Shown here piece after piece: positions 61,351 through 64,000 of a DNA stretch of 64,000 bases; the stretch's first letter is position 1, and each line of letters begins with the position of its first letter. Origin of the DNA: JAVBNN01 sp031551525 (GTDB taxonomy: Bacteria; Bacillota; Negativicutes; Acidaminococcales; JAISLQ01); NCBI GenBank assembly GCA_031551525.1, contig JAVBNN010000003.1:1-64000 (forward strand), in the 5' to 3' direction. Made by a program: the position numbers and the translations under genes. Below the pieces are notes generated by a model. It searched no databases, had not been told where the DNA came from, and worked only from the letters and a program-made list of their open reading frames with translations.

Positions 61351-62145
61351 TCAGTCAACCAATGAAGCCTGGTACATTATTATAGCGGCCGCTATAGCGA
61401 CATTTAGTGATTCAGCCCGGCCCGCCATGTGTATACTTCTCTCTGCATCCGCTGTTTTGTGGAAAAAGGCTGAAGGGCCATGTGCCTCACTGCCCATAAC
61501 CACAGCCGTCCGGCCAAAAAAATCCGACCGGGAAAAATTTTTCCCGGACATATTACTTACATAGAGGCAAAAACCTCTTTCTTTCAACCATACGGCTATT
61601 TCCCGTTCGCCACAGCCTAAAACGACCGGCAAATGAAACAGTGAACCCATTGTGGAACGCAGAGTTTTCGGCGAATACAGGTCGGCGCAGCCTTCGCTGA
61701 GCAGCACGGCTCCCACGCCTAAAGCGTCTGCCGTGCGTATGATCGTGCCAAGGTTGCCCGGGTCGGCTACGCGGTCAAGCACTAAAAATAACGTTTTTTC
61801 CGGCACATTTATACTGTCTAGTTGAAAATCAACTTTACGCGCCACCGCCACTATCGGTTGCGGGGTGTGAGCGTCTGATATTTTGCAAATGACAGCATCA
61901 TTGGCAGACCAAAAGGCTATACCTTGATCTTGCGCCAGCCTCTGAAAAAATAAAAACTCTTCTTCGCCGAGCGCCTCACGTGACGCAAATATTTTGACAA
62001 GCGGCCAGTTGCTAACCGAAGCTTCTTTGATCATTTTGGCGCCTTCCAGCAAAAATGAAGCGCTGCGTTCGCGAAATTTTTTTTCTTTTAATTCCGCCGC
62101 CGCTTTTACTGCCGGGTTTTGCAGGCTGGTGAGCAGTTCATTCAT
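61351..62145 (-). CDS. SpoU/TrmH family RNA 2'-O-methyltransferase
   Basis: A 264-residue protein with an N-terminal substrate-binding domain (LTSLQNPAVKAAAELKEKKF near 4-23, FLLEGAKMIKEA near 31) and the C-terminal SPOUT domain. Motif 1 is LDRVADPGNLGTIIRTADAL near 121-140, motif 2 VVMGSEAHGPSAF near 216 and motif 3 IHMAGRAESLNVAIAAAIIM near 237-256. Proteins of this type upstream of pheS methylate 23S rRNA riboses; the exact site is not determined. It overlaps the ktrA stop by 4 bases, an unusual partner. Confidence 0.92.
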   Translation of the reverse strand: MNELLTSLQNPAVKAAAELKEKKFRERSASFLLEGAKMIKEASVSNWPLVKIFASREALGEEEFLFFQRLAQDQGIAFWSANDAVICKISDAHTPQPIVAVARKVDFQLDSINVPEKTLFLVLDRVADPGNLGTIIRTADALGVGAVLLSEGCADLYSPKTLRSTMGSLFHLPVVLGCGEREIAVWLKERGFCLYVSNMSGKNFSRSDFFGRTAVVMGSEAHGPSAFFHKTADAERSIHMAGRAESLNVAIAAAIIMYQASLVD

Positions 62146-62801
62146 GTTGCCTTCTCCAGTTCCCTTATGCCGCTACTTTTGCCCGCCACTACCAGTACGT
62201 CATCTTTTTCGAATACCCTGGTAGGCGGAGGTGTGACCATGATATCCATCTTGTTTCTTATGGCCACTACTGTCAGTTCATAATTTTCCCGGATGCCGCT
62301 GTCCATAAGTTTTTTACCTATCATGTTGTCCGGCACCGATAGCTCTACTATGCCAAAATTGGGCGACAGTTCGATAAAATCCAGTATATTGCTCGATACC
62401 AGGCTGTGCGCCATCCTTTTTCCCATATCATGTTCAGGATACACTACCTTGTCCGCGCCGATCTTCTCAAGCATCCTGCCGTGGCGCATATCGAGCGCTT
62501 TGGCTACTATGTGTTTGACGCCCAGTTCTTTCAGGATAAGTACGGTCAAAAGATTGGCCTGGAGATCATCTCTGCCGATGGCTACTACTACTACATCAAA
62601 GTTTCTGATGCCGATGGCCTTGAGATTTTCCTCATCGGTAGTATCAGCCGCCACCACGTGGGTAAGCTCATGGCTGTGCGTCTGTATAAGTTCTTCGTCT
62701 ATATCTACGCCCAGTACTTCCTGCCCCAAAGCACAAAGAGTATTGGCCAGGCTTAAACCAAACCGGCCCAGTCCCAGTACAGCATATTGTTTTTTGGCCA
62801 T
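62142..62801 (-). CDS. ktrA: K+ uptake regulatory protein KtrA/TrkA type
   Basis: A 219-residue peripheral RCK protein that gates the KtrB channel in response to nucleotides. The N-terminal Rossmann RCK_N domain (AVLGLGRFGLSLANTLCALG near 7-26; ADTTDEENLKAIGI near 52; VVVAIGRDDLQANLLTVLIL near 71-90) is followed by an RCK_C domain (about 135-219; IVELSVPDNMIGKKLMDSGI). The ATG follows AGGAGGGTGG. It lies 11 bases behind ktrB. Confidence 0.94.
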   Translation of the reverse strand: MAKKQYAVLGLGRFGLSLANTLCALGQEVLGVDIDEELIQTHSHELTHVVAADTTDEENLKAIGIRNFDVVVVAIGRDDLQANLLTVLILKELGVKHIVAKALDMRHGRMLEKIGADKVVYPEHDMGKRMAHSLVSSNILDFIELSPNFGIVELSVPDNMIGKKLMDSGIRENYELTVVAIRNKMDIMVTPPPTRVFEKDDVLVVAGKSSGIRELEKAT

Positions 62802-62812
62802 TCTCCACCCTC

Positions 62813-64000
62813 CTAGCCTATATTGATGTTTTCATCCGGATAACGTACCTGCCCGCCGTGCGTTTCTTTTAGTGCCAAAGCCAGTGCCAGGGTGAGCGGC
62901 CCTACCCGCCCGGCAAACATGATGGCTACCAGGATAGCCTTCCCCGCGCCGGTCAAGTGGCTTGTGATGCCGCAAGACAGGCCGACTGTACCAAAGGCGG
63001 AAGTCACTTCAAACAGTAGCGGTAAAAATAGCTGTGTTTCCGTCACGGTAAGCGCCAGCAGGCCAAAAACGACCAGAGCGCCGGAAATGACTATGATGGC
63101 AAACGCCTTGGTATATATCTTTTCTCCGATCCGCCGACCAAACATCACTGGTTCGGCTTTGCCGCGGATTATCGACCAGGTGGCCAGAGCCGCGACGGCA
63201 AAAGTTGTGGTTTTTATGCCGCCGCCTGTAGACGTAGGCGATGCGCCGATGAACATCAGGATAACCGTAAGAAACAGTGTTTCATCTGTAAGGCTTGCCA
63301 TATCGATAGAGTTGAACCCGGCCGTCCTCGCCGTTACCGAGTGAAAGTAGCCGGCCAAAAGTTTGCCGGTAAAATCCAGTTTGCCCAAAGTTGCAGGATT
63401 TCCGTTTTCAAAAGCGTAAACGCCCGACATTCCCGCGCTAATAAGCAAAAACGTAGTGACAAGCACTATCTTGCTGTGCAGGGAAAGCTTAGCAAAACGG
63501 CGGGCCTGCCATACATCAACCATCACGGTAAACCCCAGTCCGCCCATTATAATCAGGCTGGTAATGACAATGTTTACCGTCCAGTCGCTTACATAGCCGG
63601 TGATGCTCTGATAGTTACCCAGCAAATCAAAGCCGGCGTTGCAAAACGCGGAAACCGCGTGCCAGTAGCCAAAGTAAACACCCTGCCAGCCGTAGTCGGC
63701 AAAAAAGCGTACCGCCAGGATACTGCCGCCGATAAATTCTATAAGCAAGGTGATTTTTACCACCGCCAAAGTCAGGCGCGCCACACCGGAAATACCATCC
63801 TGGTTGAAGGCATCCCGCATCACCATGCGGTCGCGGAGGTTGATCCTTCTGCCAAGTATGATGACCATCAGGGCCGCCAGCGTCATAAGACCAACACCGC
63901 CGCACTGAATGAGAAAAATAATGACCAATTGCCCGAACAGGGAAAAGTATGTGCCGGTATCTACAACAACCAAACCGGTCACACAAACCGCCGAGGTGGC
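62813..64000 (-). CDS. ktrB: K+ transporter KtrB/TrkH type (5' end outside the window)
   Basis: Channel-like potassium transporter. The visible 395 residues contain three of the four pore repeats: the first one cut at the edge as ATSAVCVTGLVVVDTGTYF, then CNAGFDLLGNYQSITGYV near 115-130 and RTAGFNSIDMASLTDETLF near 220-238. SAFGTVGLSCGITSHLTGAG near 340 is the fourth repeat, so the edge piece is probably the end of repeat 1. The frame is open to base 64000, so the true start lies beyond. It forms an operon with ktrA. Confidence 0.95.
   Translation of the reverse strand, partial: ATSAVCVTGLVVVDTGTYFSLFGQLVIIFLIQCGGVGLMTLAALMVIILGRRINLRDRMVMRDAFNQDGISGVARLTLAVVKITLLIEFIGGSILAVRFFADYGWQGVYFGYWHAVSAFCNAGFDLLGNYQSITGYVSDWTVNIVITSLIIMGGLGFTVMVDVWQARRFAKLSLHSKIVLVTTFLLISAGMSGVYAFENGNPATLGKLDFTGKLLAGYFHSVTARTAGFNSIDMASLTDETLFLTVILMFIGASPTSTGGGIKTTTFAVAALATWSIIRGKAEPVMFGRRIGEKIYTKAFAIIVISGALVVFGLLALTVTETQLFLPLLFEVTSAFGTVGLSCGITSHLTGAGKAILVAIMFAGRVGPLTLALALALKETHGGQVRYPDENINIG

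Noticed and set aside
1..64000. CRISPR arrays, insertion sequences, prophage genes, attachment sites, replication origin
   Set aside because: No regularly spaced repeats, transposase, integrase or phage structural genes, and no DnaA-box cluster were seen in any part of the window.

Overview
The window comes from a diderm member of the Firmicutes, most likely the Negativicutes (Selenomonas/Acidaminococcus/Phascolarctobacterium type). The gene content and order are Firmicutes-like: fapR-plsX-fab, ylxM-ffh-rpsP-khpA-ylqD-rimM-trmD, rplS-lepB-rbgA-rnhB-ylqG-ylqH, smc-ftsY, a T-box on pheST, and SigA-type TTGACA/TATAAT promoters. A TonB-dependent outer-membrane receptor with a C-terminal Phe shows an outer membrane. 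The genus cannot be fixed from the sequence alone. No phage, insertion sequence, CRISPR array or rRNA was seen; this is core chromosome. Both ends cut genes: topA on the left and ktrB on the right.

Layout. 1-2.9 kb: topA(partial)-dprA and a GT28 glycolipid glycosyltransferase, all leftward. 3.0-5.8 kb rightward: nicotinate phosphoribosyltransferase, an acetate/succinate transporter and glutamate racemase. 5.9-10.2 kb leftward: a permease plus D-aminoacylase pair, then hydF ([FeFe]-hydrogenase maturation). 10.26-10.49 kb: an apparently free-standing structured RNA with its own promoter and terminator. 10.5-15.4 kb: M16C peptidase, comM, yraN. 15.5-17.4 kb: TonB-dependent receptor. 17.5-27.2 kb: two translation/secretion operons, from the ylxM promoter to the SPOUT methyltransferase and from the rplS promoter to the FliK/FlhB-like pair ylqG-ylqH. 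27.2-35 kb: DMT permease, ftsY, smc, MFS, radical SAM. 35-43.7 kb: the type II fatty-acid operon fapR-plsX-fabH-fabK-fabD-fabG-acpP-(fabK-like)-fabF-rnc, with a consensus promoter and a FapR-type operator. 43.7-45.8 kb: yceD-rpmF and ackA. 45.9-50.9 kb: tmcAL, a coiled-coil protein, coaD, rsmD, a DUF4127 protein and an FMN-binding split-barrel protein. 51-52.2 kb: an NlpC/P60 endopeptidase and tRNA-Pro(CGG). 52.2-64 kb leftward: mutS2, U32 protease, zapA, pheT-pheS behind a Phe T-box preceded by the 30-residue yqzL, an SpoU-type rRNA methyltransferase and the K+ uptake pair ktrA-ktrB.

How the parts fit. Most genes serve growth-linked core functions: membrane lipid synthesis, co-translational targeting (ffh, ftsY, lepB), ribosome assembly and rRNA/tRNA modification. 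Acetate runs through several loci: ackA, the divergent acetate-dependent tRNA modification gene tmcAL, and satP. Together with hydF this suggests an acetate- and hydrogen-producing anaerobe. The parts most worth following up are the unassigned RNA at 10.3-10.5 kb, the altered HydF cluster motif, the FliK/FlhB-like pair without a flagellar export apparatus, the Cys-rich FabK paralogue, the strong hairpin behind acpP and the yqzL microgene in front of the T-box.
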